From Companilactobacillus tucceti DSM 20183 (lineage in GTDB: Bacteria; Bacillota; Bacilli; Lactobacillales; Lactobacillaceae): a DNA stretch of 64,000 nt. Below the pieces are notes generated by a model. The model saw nothing but the letters and a program-made list of their open reading frames with translations. It ran no database searches and had not been told where the DNA came from. This document shows positions 27,722 through 35,757 of this stretch, piece by piece; the stretch's first letter is position 1; every line of letters begins with the position of its first letter. Position numbers and translations under genes: made by a program. The stretch is from the NCBI RefSeq assembly GCF_001434665.1, contig NZ_AZDG01000007.1, forward strand, positions 33,820-97,819, in the 5' to 3' direction.

Positions 27722-28729
27722 TTTCCGCTTGCGGCAGTAATTGCCATTATTTTAGCGGTTGTCGGAATTGTTAATAAAGATTTTCCGTTGTGGTTAATAT
27801 TTGTTTCTTTACTTATGCGTTCTATCGCACAAACTTTTCAAATGCCAACCATTCAGTCTATCGTGCCAACAATGGTTCCGGCTAATCAAGTAACAAAAAT
27901 GAATGGTCAATTAGGAATGATCCAATCGGCCAATATGATTATTGCACCGGCTTTAGGAGCATTTTTATTCTCAATCGTTCCAATAACAATGTTGATACTA
28001 TTAGATGTTGTTGGAGCTGTTATTGGGGTAACAATTATTCTTTTTGTCAAAATTCCTGAACATCCTGTCTTTGATGAAAAAATCCAGATTTTGTCTGATG
28101 TTAAATTTGGTTTAGGTCAATTAAAGGGTAATAAAGGTCTTTGGTATATAACTCTAATGGGTATGGTATTTACTTTGTTATTCATGCCAGCAGCAAGTTT
28201 GTATCCATTAATGACGATGTCATATTTTAAAGGTACTGTAGCTCAAGCAGGAATTATTGAAGTCGTTTATTCCGTTGGTATGTTTGCTGGTGGAGCTGTG
28301 ATCGGATTTTTAGGAAATTGGTCTGATAGAATGAAGCCAATTTTAATGTCGATGCTTGTTATGGGAATCGCTTTTGGAGCTAGTGGATTTCTACCTGGAA
28401 ATCAAAGGGGATTCATCTGGTTTGTCGTTTTAAATACGATTGCTGGAATTGCTACGCCATTTTTTAATACATTATTAATGGCAATGATTCAGCAAAGTTA
28501 CCCACCCGAAAATTTGGGTCGAGTTTTAGGCATCTTGAATTCTTTAATGAGTATCGCTGGACCAGTAGGATTGATATTTGCCGGTCCCATAGCAGATAAA
28601 ATCGGAGTAAATAGTTTATTCATTATCGGTGGAGTTGGAACGTTATTGTGTGGCTTATTCGTATTCTTAGTTCCTGCAACACGTAATGTAGATAAATTAT
28701 TACAAGAAAGATTAAGAGAAGAAGATTAA
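27722..28729 (+). pseudogene. MFS transporter lacking its N-terminus
   Basis: Homology to MFS drug exporters of the MefA-like type starts at FPLAAVIAIILAVVGI (27722), inside what would be a second or third helix, and continues in one frame to 28729 (RSIAQTFQMPTIQSIVPTMVP and so on). The first 80 to 100 residues of a normal 400-residue MFS protein are absent; in their place is the pepO terminator. No ribosome site fits an internal start (TTG 27788 has none). A deletion that fused the gene to the pepO 3' end is the simplest explanation. Confidence 0.78.
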
Positions 28730-28734
28730 AGGTA

Positions 28735-28766
28735 AAGGTTGCGACGTTCAGTCCAGCCTTTTTTTG
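28735..28766 (+). terminator. Rho-independent terminator
   Basis: AAGGTTGCGAC/GTCCAGCCTT imperfect stem followed by TTTTTTT after the MFS remnant. Confidence 0.65.
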
Positions 28767-28802
28767 TTAAATAAAATAAGTTGAGTTATAATCAGCATTA
28801 AA

Positions 28803-28820
28803 CTTAAAGTCAACTTTAAT
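28803..28820 (+). promoter_or_regulatory. MerR operator-like palindrome before the merR gene
   Basis: CTTAAAGTCAACTTTAAT is the same dyad (one mismatch) as the perfect palindrome at 29561-29580. It lies just upstream of the MerR-family gene start, which suggests autoregulation. Confidence 0.65.
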
Positions 28821-28837
28821 TAATTGAGGCGATAAAA

Positions 28838-29272
28838 ATGGATGAAAAAATAGAAAAGAAGTATCGAATTGGAGACTTTGCAGAAGTAACAGGATTAAGT
28901 AGTCCCACTTTGAGATATTATGAAAAAGAAGGTTTGATAAATCCACATAGAACTGAAAATGGATTGCGTTATTATACGGAACAAGATGTCGATTGGATAA
29001 AATTCTTGCTTCATTTGAAGAGCACAGGTATGACCATCGAGCAATTGAAACAATATGTAAAATGGCGTGCTGAAGGTGATTCTACAATTGATAAAAGAGT
29101 TGAGCTGTTGGAAGAAGTTAGAAGTAACTTTGAAAAAGAATTTGAGAATTTACAAAATAGTTGGACAATTTTAAATGATAAGTTGGATTGGTACAAAGGT
29201 AAAGTAAATGGACATATTGAGGATAGTGAGAGTTTTGCGGCTTATCTTAAGAGATTGAATCATCATGAATAA
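28838..29272 (+). CDS. MerR-family transcriptional regulator
   Basis: A 144-residue regulator: N-terminal winged helix with YRIGDFAEVTGLSSPTLRYYEKEGLI and NGLRYYTEQDVDWIKFL, then a long dimerising coiled coil (about residues 80-125). It lacks the metal-binding cysteines of MerR or CueR and resembles the AdhR/YfmP subgroup responding to aldehydes or drugs. The downstream cupin and SDR genes are preceded by a matching operator, so they are its likely targets. Confidence 0.9.
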   Translation: MDEKIEKKYRIGDFAEVTGLSSPTLRYYEKEGLINPHRTENGLRYYTEQDVDWIKFLLHLKSTGMTIEQLKQYVKWRAEGDSTIDKRVELLEEVRSNFEKEFENLQNSWTILNDKLDWYKGKVNGHIEDSESFAAYLKRLNHHE

Positions 29273-29400
29273 GAGCGCAACAATGCATGGTCAGCTTTCG
29301 AGCATTAAAGTAAAGCACCACCATAAATCCGCAAGGATTACTGGTGGTGCTTTATTTTAAGCGGAAAAAGCTATGCATTGTTGCGCGTTTAAGCAGCAAG
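29271..29400 (+). repeat. R2 nested-hairpin repeat with terminator
   Basis: Outer stem GCGCAACAATGCAT/ATGCATTGTTGCGC, internal loop TCAGCTTTCGAGCATTAA against TTTTAAGCGGAAAAAGCT, inner hairpin AAAGCACCACCA..TGGTGGTGCTTT with an AATCCGCAAGGATT tip. It ends GCGTTTAAGC. It lies just after the merR stop. Confidence 0.83.
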
Positions 29401-29448
29401 TTTGAGAGAAATAAAAGGAGTAATCCAATTTTGAACTGATGAGGCTGT

Positions 29449-29507
29449 TTATTTTAATCAGAAAAAGCTATGCATTGTTGCGCGTTTAAGCAGCAAGTTT
29501 AAGGAAG
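29449..29507 (+). repeat. Direct duplication of the R2 3' half
   Basis: Bases 29449-29507 repeat, with few changes, 29353-29411 (TTTTAA.C.GAAAAAGCTATG, TGTTGCGCGTTTAAGC, AGCAAGTTT). The same kind of 3'-half duplication is seen at 11262-11310. No gene is visible between 29400 and 29630 apart from this and the promoter. Confidence 0.75.
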
Positions 29508-29557
29508 ATAAAAGGATTACTTTTTATCCTTGTCATAAAATAATTTCAAATAAACCC

Positions 29558-29588
29558 TTGCCTTAAAGTTAACTTTAAGGTGTTTAAT
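29558..29588 (+). promoter_or_regulatory. MerR-type promoter with a perfect 20-bp palindrome
   Basis: CCTTAAAGTTAACTTTAAGG (29561-29580) is fully symmetric and lies between TTGCCT (29558-29563) and TTTAAT (29583-29588), spaced 19 bases. The long spacer with the dyad inside is the hallmark of MerR-activated promoters. It drives the cupin and SDR genes. Confidence 0.8.
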
Positions 29589-29630
29589 GAATTTCGTAAT
29601 CAAGTAGACGAAAAAGGAAGTATATAAATA

Positions 29631-30044
29631 ATGGCAAAATTTGAAGAATTAAAAAATGAAGGTGTATTTCCAGTTGGTGATAAAAATGAAGCCTATGCAA
29701 AATATTTTATTGGACAAAGCTATTTAAAGAACTTGGTATCATCAGATGACAATATCGATGTAAATGTTGGTAATGTTACTTTTGAACCTGGTTGTCGTAA
29801 TGATTGGCATATTCATCATGATGGATTTCAAATTCTTTTGGTAACTGGTGGTGAAGGTTGGTATCAAGAAGACGGCAAGCCAGCTCAATTATTGAAGCAA
29901 GGTGATGTAGTCGCAATTCATGATGGTGTTAAACATTGGCATGGTGCTACTAAAGATAGTTGGTTCAGCCATGTCGCTATCACCAAGGGAACTTCAGAAT
30001 GGTTAGAAAAGGTTACAGACGAAGAATATAACAAATTAGGTTAA
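29631..30044 (+). CDS. Cupin-domain protein
   Basis: A 137-residue single-domain cupin with metal-binding motif 1 (DWHIHHDGFQILLVTGGEGWY) and motif 2 (GDVVAIHDGVKHWHGA). Proteins like it often sit with MerR regulators and SDR enzymes in quinone or aldehyde stress modules. AAGGAAG precedes the ATG. The function is unknown; it may be an enzyme or a small-molecule binding protein. Confidence 0.88.
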   Translation: MAKFEELKNEGVFPVGDKNEAYAKYFIGQSYLKNLVSSDDNIDVNVGNVTFEPGCRNDWHIHHDGFQILLVTGGEGWYQEDGKPAQLLKQGDVVAIHDGVKHWHGATKDSWFSHVAITKGTSEWLEKVTDEEYNKLG

Positions 30045-30059
30045 TAAGGAGATTTTTAA

Positions 30060-30803
30060 ATGACAGTAAAAAATAAAGTAGTAGTAATTACAGGTGCATC
30101 ATCAGGTATCGGTGAAGCTACAGCTAAACTTTTAGCAAGTAATGGTGCCAAGGTTGTTTTAGGCGCTAGACGTGAAGAAAAGCTAAATAAAATCGTAAAA
30201 GATATTGAGGCAAATGGTGGAGAAGCGGCTTATCAAGTAACAGATGTGCGTGATCCAGAAGAAGTTAAGTCATTAGTACAATTGGCTAAAGATAAGTTTG
30301 GCACATTAGATGTTATCTTTAATAATGCTGGAATTATGCCAACATCACCAATCAGCGCTTTGCATACTGATGAATGGAATGACATGATCGATATTAATTT
30401 AAAGGGTGTTTTGAATGGTGTTGCTGCTGTTATGCCAGAATTTGTAGCCCAAAAACATGGCCATATCATTACAACCTCATCCGTTGCAGGAATTAAGAGC
30501 TTCCCAGGAGCTGGAGTTTATGGTGCAACTAAGTTTGCTGTAAGAAACTTGATGGAAGTTATTAGAACTGAAAGTGCGCAAGAAGGAACAAACATTAGAA
30601 CTTCAACACTTTATCCAGCAGCTATCAACACAGAATTGTTGAATACAATTACTGATAAAGATGCTAAAAAGGGAATGGATGCATTGTATGATCAGGTCGG
30701 AATAGCTCCAATTTCAATTGCTAGAGTTGTAAACTTTGCAATCGACCAACCTGAAGAAGTTAATGTTAATGAATTTACCATCTATCCTACAAAACAAGCT
30801 TAA
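30060..30803 (+). CDS. Short-chain dehydrogenase/reductase
   Basis: A 247-residue classical SDR: cofactor loop TGASSGIGEA, NNAG at residues 87-90, and catalytic Ser (TTSSVAGIKS), Tyr and Lys (YGATKFAV). The basic residue after the second strand (GARREEK) favours NADP(H). AAGGAG precedes the ATG, 15 bases after the cupin gene, so both belong to the MerR-controlled transcript. The substrate is unknown. Confidence 0.9.
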   Translation: MTVKNKVVVITGASSGIGEATAKLLASNGAKVVLGARREEKLNKIVKDIEANGGEAAYQVTDVRDPEEVKSLVQLAKDKFGTLDVIFNNAGIMPTSPISALHTDEWNDMIDINLKGVLNGVAAVMPEFVAQKHGHIITTSSVAGIKSFPGAGVYGATKFAVRNLMEVIRTESAQEGTNIRTSTLYPAAINTELLNTITDKDAKKGMDALYDQVGIAPISIARVVNFAIDQPEEVNVNEFTIYPTKQA

Positions 30804-30873
30804 TTAGAAAAGTGATATTTTATTATACGATTAAAAAATACTGATTTCTTTGTGTTGGTGCTATAATAAATCT

Positions 30874-30944
30874 GCAATCAAAGGAAAGTTATCATGGTAC
30901 ACCAAAGGCCTCAGCGGGTGCTACCGCTGAGGCCTTTTTTTAGT
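30874..30944 (+). ncRNA. Candidate antisense antitoxin RNA of a type I toxin-antitoxin locus
   Basis: An extended -10 (TGCTATAAT, -10 at 30862-30867) would start a roughly 70-base RNA ending at the strong hairpin AAAGGCCTCAGCGG/CCGCTGAGGCCTTTTTTT (30904-30944). Its 5' part, ATCAAAGGAAAGTTATCATG (30877-30896), nearly repeats TTAAGGAAAGTCATCATG (31047-31064). It is therefore complementary to the toxin mRNA over its start codons. The convergent layout with one shared terminator matches the Fst/par_pAD1 type. Confidence 0.7.
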
Positions 30945-30976
30945 TAATATTAAAAGTGGTGGGTTAGTATGTCATC

Positions 30977-31063
30977 TTATTTTTTCTTTGTTCGGTTATC
31001 TAACCAATAACTGAATAAAGCAATCAAACACCCAATAATGAGCTGATTAAGGAAAGTCATCAT
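30977..31063 (-). CDS. Fst-like type I toxin peptide (28 aa)
   Basis: A tiny minus-strand gene with GGAGGATAAAAATC before two consecutive ATGs. It encodes MMTFLNQLIIGCLIALFSYW followed by LDNRTKKK: a single hydrophobic helix, then Trp and a basic tail, the pattern of Fst/Lpt membrane toxins of enterococci and lactobacilli. Transcription runs towards the terminator shared with the antitoxin RNA. The second ATG is an alternative start. Toxicity is inferred from the family and has not been shown here. Confidence 0.75.
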   Translation of the reverse strand: MMTFLNQLIIGCLIALFSYWLDNRTKKK

Positions 31064-31166
31064 GATTTTTATCCTCCAATCTATCATAGAGGAAATAAGT
31101 GACTATTTAATCTTATCAACGCATTATGCAAATTAGTATGTCGAAATAATTATATTCAAATATCAT

Positions 31167-31216
31167 AAAAGGGATCTTCAGATAATACATTAATGTATAT
31201 CTGGAGATCCCTTTTT
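31167..31216. terminator. Bidirectional terminator
   Basis: AAAAGGGATCTTCAGATA..TATCTGGAGATCCCTTTTT around CATTAATG. It terminates the CPBP gene on the minus strand. Confidence 0.8.
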
Positions 31217-31219
31217 ATT

Positions 31220-31957
31220 TTAACCATTAGTTAATTTTGGGTTATTTTTTATAAATCCGTAGTTCAAGATGATAACAACCATGATAAAAAGTAATATAAA
31301 ACTTACAGAAGTAAAATTAAAAACGATATTTGTTTTAAACGAAAGCCCATTTAGTCCGGAAATAAAATCGGATAGTACATGGGCAATCATAGCAAAAGCA
31401 ATGTTTTTGGTTGAAATATAAGAAATCGCAAAGATAGTTCCTAATCCTATGGCATAACCAACTTGAATTATAGTTTGAAATAGATCTTGTCGCAGACTAA
31501 TTATGTTTAACAAATGAGCTATTCCAAAAATGATTGAACTAAGATAGATCTTTAAATATAGATTAGAACTGAAATAACCAATTATATAAATTCCTAAAAC
31601 CCGAAAAATAGTTTCTTCAAATATTCCTGAACTTATCGGTAGTAACAATAAGCTATTAAGATGGTTGAGTGTGGGTATTTGAATTTGAAAATTTAATAAG
31701 AGTGTCAAAAGAACCGTCATTAAAATGGTATATAATCCATATTTGAAATTACCATTTTTGAAAATAGTAACTTTTTTTGTATACGTTAAGTAGAACAGTA
31801 TCCCAATTGAAACAATGATTTTACTTGGAATGTAGAAATTATTTATTTTTAATATTACTTGAAAAATGAATCCTGAAATAAGAGATAATCCAACGTAAAT
31901 AAGCATTAAGCAAATCAGTGTTACAACTATAGAATCCTTCTTTTCAGGTTTTAACAT
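31220..31957 (-). CDS. CPBP-family intramembrane protease
   Basis: A 245-residue membrane protein with about seven helices and the CPBP (Abi/CAAX-like) motifs: EETIFR near residue 115, FGIAHLLN, and a late HVLSD. These supply the glutamate and histidine active-site residues. The family processes membrane peptides; in lactobacilli some members give bacteriocin self-immunity. A GGGGG ribosome site precedes the ATG. No bacteriocin gene is adjacent, though a type I toxin lies next to it. Confidence 0.85.
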   Translation of the reverse strand: MLKPEKKDSIVVTLICLMLIYVGLSLISGFIFQVILKINNFYIPSKIIVSIGILFYLTYTKKVTIFKNGNFKYGLYTILMTVLLTLLLNFQIQIPTLNHLNSLLLLPISSGIFEETIFRVLGIYIIGYFSSNLYLKIYLSSIIFGIAHLLNIISLRQDLFQTIIQVGYAIGLGTIFAISYISTKNIAFAMIAHVLSDFISGLNGLSFKTNIVFNFTSVSFILLFIMVVIILNYGFIKNNPKLTNG

Positions 31958-32055
31958 AATAAAATTCCCCCGATATTAATGGGTAGAGTATATTCTGAAA
32001 TTATTAAAAGATGGAGTTCCATTGCCACAATGTCAAATACAATTTAATTGGGATA

Positions 32056-32973
32056 TCAAGAATGAACCTGATTATGTCTTCTAACAAACAGCTGTTTAGG
32101 CAAGGCTTGTAAAAAGGTAATCCCTAAAATCAATATTGCACCACTAATTTCAGCTGGACCAATATGAGTATTTAAAATCGTTACAGAAATAATCGTTGCT
32201 GTAAGTGGCTCGAATGCACTTAACATTCCAGTTGTTGAAGCGGTTAAGTAATTTAAACTTTGTAAGTAGAATAAATAAGAAAACATTGTTCCACCAGTAA
32301 TGATAAAGATAATTGCAATCCAAGAAGTCATATTTAGACTGGGTACTTGGCTTAGGTGAGCCACTGGTGCAAAGACGATTCCACCGAGTAACATTGACCA
32401 ACCGGTAACTATTCTGGCATCGAATTTTTTTAACAGTTCTCTGGGCAAAAGTGTATAGGAAGCTTGGCTAAGTCAAGACCCGACTCCCCACAAAACTGCT
32501 AAAGGTGATAGAGCTAATTGATTCATATGACCGTGTGTTACTAATAGATATGTTCCTAGTAGAGCTAGAATTATTGAGACAACGTCTATACGCCTTGGCA
32601 TGTGCATTTGGCGAAGTGACAAGTATAAGATGATGAACAAAGGACCTAAGAATTGTAGAACGGTAGCTGTTGGAGCGTTTCCATATTTTATTGCCATGAA
32701 GTAAGTATATTGTGCCGGCAACATTCCTAAGAGGCCAAAACACAGTAATTGAAAAATATATCGTGGCCTTTTTAATATCTCAAATATCTCTGATTTTAAG
32801 GTGAACCAGCACCAAACTATTAATAAGAATCCTGCCACTAAAAGTCGTAATCCGACTAGCCAGTGTGTAGGAATTTTTTGCGAGTTAAATAAGAATTGCG
32901 CCACGCTACCAGATATCCCCCACAGGAATGGACCAGCGATGGCATAAAAGAACCCCTTTTGTTTATTAGACAT
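32056..32973 (-). pseudogene. EamA-family transporter interrupted by an in-frame TGA
   Basis: Starting at ATG 32973 (MSNKQKGFFY, with GGGGGATAT before it) the frame encodes five helices, then meets TGA at 32475-32473. The same frame continues at once (LSQASYTLLPRELL) to the natural end at 32056. Total length without the stop is about 305 residues, the normal size for a ten-helix DMT/EamA exporter. Only one codon is wrong: WGVGS-stop-LSQASYTLLP, where Ala is common. It is a nonsense pseudogene or a sequence error; the halves would contain five and four to five helices. Confidence 0.83.
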
Positions 32974-33070
32974 TTTATATCCCCCGAATAATAAAATAAA
33001 TGTTACCACAAAATTAGGTGAAAAAAAGGATATACGGTACACTTAAAAAAAGATTACAGGGAGGATCGAA

Positions 33071-33967
33071 ATGCTCAACGTAAAGCATGTCAGTAAAGAG
33101 TTTAAAACGGTTAAAGCATTGAATGATATAAATTTTACTGTTGAAAATGGTCAGATACTCGGTTTGATTGGACAAAATGGGGCGGGGAAGTCGACCACTT
33201 TTCATAGTATTTTAAATTTTTTGCAATATGATGGGGAAATAACCTGGGAAAATGCACCTATAACAGATACAGTTTTTGATCAAATAGGATATTTACCAGA
33301 AGAAAGAAGTTTGATGACTAAATTAACAATTGAACAACAAATTGTTTATTTGGCCAGATTGAAGAATCGTTCCGCAAAAGAAATAAAACCCAAAATTGAT
33401 GCATGGCTAAAGAAGTTTGCTGTGAAGGGTACTAAAAAAGATAAAATAAAATCTTTGTCTAAAGGTAATCAGCAAAAAGTTCAATTGATTTGTACTATGA
33501 TCCACGAACCGAAGTTGATTATTTTGGATGAACCATTTAGTGGCCTTGATCCAGTCAACGCTGACTTATTGAAACAAGCTATTTTTGAAGCTAAAGATAA
33601 AGGCGCAGCGATTATTTTTTCCAGTCATGATATGGAAAATGTTGAAGAACTTTGTGACAAATTAGTTATGCTAAAAAATGGTGAGATAGTATTAGACGGA
33701 ACTGTCAGTGAGGTTAGAAATTCTTTTGGGAAAACACATTTATTCGTTACTACAGATTGGTCAAAAGAACAATTAGAAGAGCTGCCTCAAGTTGTTTCTG
33801 TAACTAAACGAGATACAAATCAATATTTATTACAGTTAGCTGATGAGAATGCGGGTAAAGAGATTTTTGAACGATTAACAGGTGGTAAATATATCGAAGA
33901 ATTCAGTCAACAACCGCCATCATTAAATGAAATATTTAGAATGAAGGCAGGTGTGATCAATGAATAA
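33071..33967 (+). CDS. ABC transporter ATP-binding protein (NatA-like)
   Basis: A 298-residue ATPase with Walker A GQNGAGKS, Q-loop GYLPEE, signature LSKGNQQK, Walker B LIILDEPFSGLDP and the switch SSHDME. A C-terminal extension of about 80 residues (DUF4162-like) is typical of NatA/YhaQ exporters. GGGAGG precedes the ATG, and the stop overlaps the permease start (ATGAATAA). The substrate may be sodium or a drug; not determined. Confidence 0.92.
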   Translation: MLNVKHVSKEFKTVKALNDINFTVENGQILGLIGQNGAGKSTTFHSILNFLQYDGEITWENAPITDTVFDQIGYLPEERSLMTKLTIEQQIVYLARLKNRSAKEIKPKIDAWLKKFAVKGTKKDKIKSLSKGNQQKVQLICTMIHEPKLIILDEPFSGLDPVNADLLKQAIFEAKDKGAAIIFSSHDMENVEELCDKLVMLKNGEIVLDGTVSEVRNSFGKTHLFVTTDWSKEQLEELPQVVSVTKRDTNQYLLQLADENAGKEIFERLTGGKYIEEFSQQPPSLNEIFRMKAGVINE

Positions 33968-35183
33968 ACTTTGGATAGTAACCTTTGAAACCTTTTTGAG
34001 ACAAATAAAATCTTGGAGTTTTGTGGCCTTGATTTTAGGACCATTCGTTATTTTTGGAATTAGTATGGGTGTTGGATATATTAGTGCTAATAGTGCCGAA
34101 AGTGGTTCAGATATAGCGGTTATCAGTAAGGAAACTGTTATGCGAGAACAATTTATCAAAAACAATAAAGATAGTGTTGATAAGAAAATCACAACAGTAT
34201 CTGACGCCAAAAAAGCTATGCATAAGAATGATTTAGCAGGATATTTGATTTTAAACACAAATGAAAATCAGGTTAAGGCAACTTATTATGGGACTAGTTC
34301 AATAGATGATTCTTTAAAGGGCAAAGTATTAGCTTTTACTACGCAAATTCAGCAACAATTAAATTATGCCAAATCGGGGATGACCCTCGAACAAGTACAA
34401 CAATTACAGCAACAACCAGTCTTCAAACAAAATATTGCCAAGAAAACAGGTACCGCTAAAACGGCCAAGTTAATTTCTTTTTGGGTAACAGTTATGATGG
34501 TTTATACGATTCTAGTAACCTACACAGGAATAACTGCACAAGAGATTGCTTCTGAAAAAGGGACTAAGATTATGGAGATAATATTCTCTAGTACGACAGC
34601 TAGTAAATATTTTATCGGTAAAATACTAGGAGTATTGTTAGTAATTTTGTCACAGATCTTAATTTACCTAGTCGGTGGCTGGGGCGGATATATGATTGCT
34701 CAAAAAGCTTCGATCACAAAAGATGTAATCGCACAATATCACACATTGATCAATTCAGTTCTACATAATCTTTTAAGTATAAATTTAGTATTCTTATTAC
34801 TAGGAGTGGTTATTTACACGATTATGGCCGCATTTAGTGGCGCATTGGTAACTAAAGCAGAGGATGCTTCTAAAGCCTCACAACCGGTTATAATGCTTAG
34901 TATGCTGGCTTTATTCATGACATTTCCATTCCAAAATAATATGGATTCTGTAGTAGTTAAGATATTATCCTATGTACCATTCTTCTCATCATACTTTATG
35001 CCGATGAGAGTTATTAACTCCGAAGCTGGGCCAGTTGAGATATCAATATCTCTTGTAATACTAGTCTTAAGTATTGTTTTATTAACTTTCTATATTAGTA
35101 AAATTTATCAAGGATTGATGTTGCAGACAGATGATTCCAGTTTTTGGAAGAGATTCAAACGTGGATTGTCCTATAATAAATAG
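33960..35183 (+). CDS. ABC transporter permease (NatB/YhaP-like)
   Basis: A 407-residue ABC-2 permease: one N-terminal helix, a large extracytoplasmic domain (about residues 45-170), then five to six helices. It contains the family segment TAQEIASEKGTKIMEIIFSS. It overlaps the ATPase gene by 8 bases and forms an exporter with it. The likely roles are sodium or antimicrobial peptide export, by analogy only. Confidence 0.9.
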   Translation: MNKLWIVTFETFLRQIKSWSFVALILGPFVIFGISMGVGYISANSAESGSDIAVISKETVMREQFIKNNKDSVDKKITTVSDAKKAMHKNDLAGYLILNTNENQVKATYYGTSSIDDSLKGKVLAFTTQIQQQLNYAKSGMTLEQVQQLQQQPVFKQNIAKKTGTAKTAKLISFWVTVMMVYTILVTYTGITAQEIASEKGTKIMEIIFSSTTASKYFIGKILGVLLVILSQILIYLVGGWGGYMIAQKASITKDVIAQYHTLINSVLHNLLSINLVFLLLGVVIYTIMAAFSGALVTKAEDASKASQPVIMLSMLALFMTFPFQNNMDSVVVKILSYVPFFSSYFMPMRVINSEAGPVEISISLVILVLSIVLLTFYISKIYQGLMLQTDDSSFWKRFKRGLSYNK

Positions 35184-35575
35184 TTTGCAAGTGTGAATTA
35201 TTTTAAGTATTATTACAAATGAAAAGTGGCTACCGGCGTGCAGTCCGATAACCACAATCGCACGTTTGTGCTGCATATTTAAGAAAAATATTTCAGATAC
35301 TGTAGCTTTTTTAGTATCCATTTTGCTTTAGCATAGTTTAAATATGCTAAAGATAGGATCCAAATTGTTGCGGCTATATTGACCGTAATATCCCTCTATC
35401 GATTCTTTTTTCCATAACTCCCACCCCCGCAAATAAGAATGAATGAGGGGTGGGGTGTCATAAAAATCTTGCTGGGTCGTAAATTGAGTTTTGCAAGAAC
35501 TGTTTACGACTTGATTATTATTTTACAGGTGTTTTATTGATTGGGTAGGTTCTTAGACGTTATGACAATGGATAG
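35184..35575. other. Gene-free stretch with several hairpins
   Basis: No gene is visible. It holds a short remnant resembling the ends of R2/R4 elements (GCACGTTTGTGCTGCATATTTAAG near 35262), the hairpin TTTAGCATA/TATGCTAAA (35324-35349), a GC-rich hairpin CCCACCCC/GGGGTGGG (35420-35454), and GTCGTAAA/TTTACGAC near 35477-35513. Confidence 0.6.
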
Positions 35576-35620
35576 AAAAATCCCGTACTTCGTGTTTTTT
35601 TGCGAAGTACGGGATTTTTT
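35576..35620. terminator. Strong bidirectional terminator
   Basis: AAAAATCCCGTACTTCG pairs perfectly with CGAAGTACGGGATTTTT around TGTTTTTTTG; T-runs on both strands. Confidence 0.8.
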
Positions 35621-35635
35621 ATTATGTATTGAAAT

Positions 35636-35757
35636 GAGCTGCGGGAGGACAAAACTCTGCGCTTACTACGACTAGCAATCGTACCAACTATGTTGGCACA
35701 ATCACTAGTCTAGGTAATGCTCAGAAGCTAACCGTCTTTCTCCGCTCTCTTATGCTC
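35636..35757 (-). repeat. R3 structured repeat, copy d (minus)
   Basis: On the minus strand: conserved TTCTGAGCATTACCTAG, central hairpin ACTAGTGATTGTGCCAAC/GTTGGTACGATTGCTAGT, then CGTAGTAAGCGCAG. Outer flanks end in GAGC and CCTCCCGCAGCTC. It abuts the 3' end of the aquaporin gene. Its 5' half is closest to copy c and its 3' half to copies a and b. Confidence 0.8.

Noticed and set aside
30894..30947. A 17-codon ORF (MVHQRPQRVLPLRPFF..) with a ribosome-like site
   Set aside because: It runs through the terminator hairpin of the short plus-strand RNA, and its start region is better explained as the antisense copy of the toxin start. Composition comes from the GC-rich stem.
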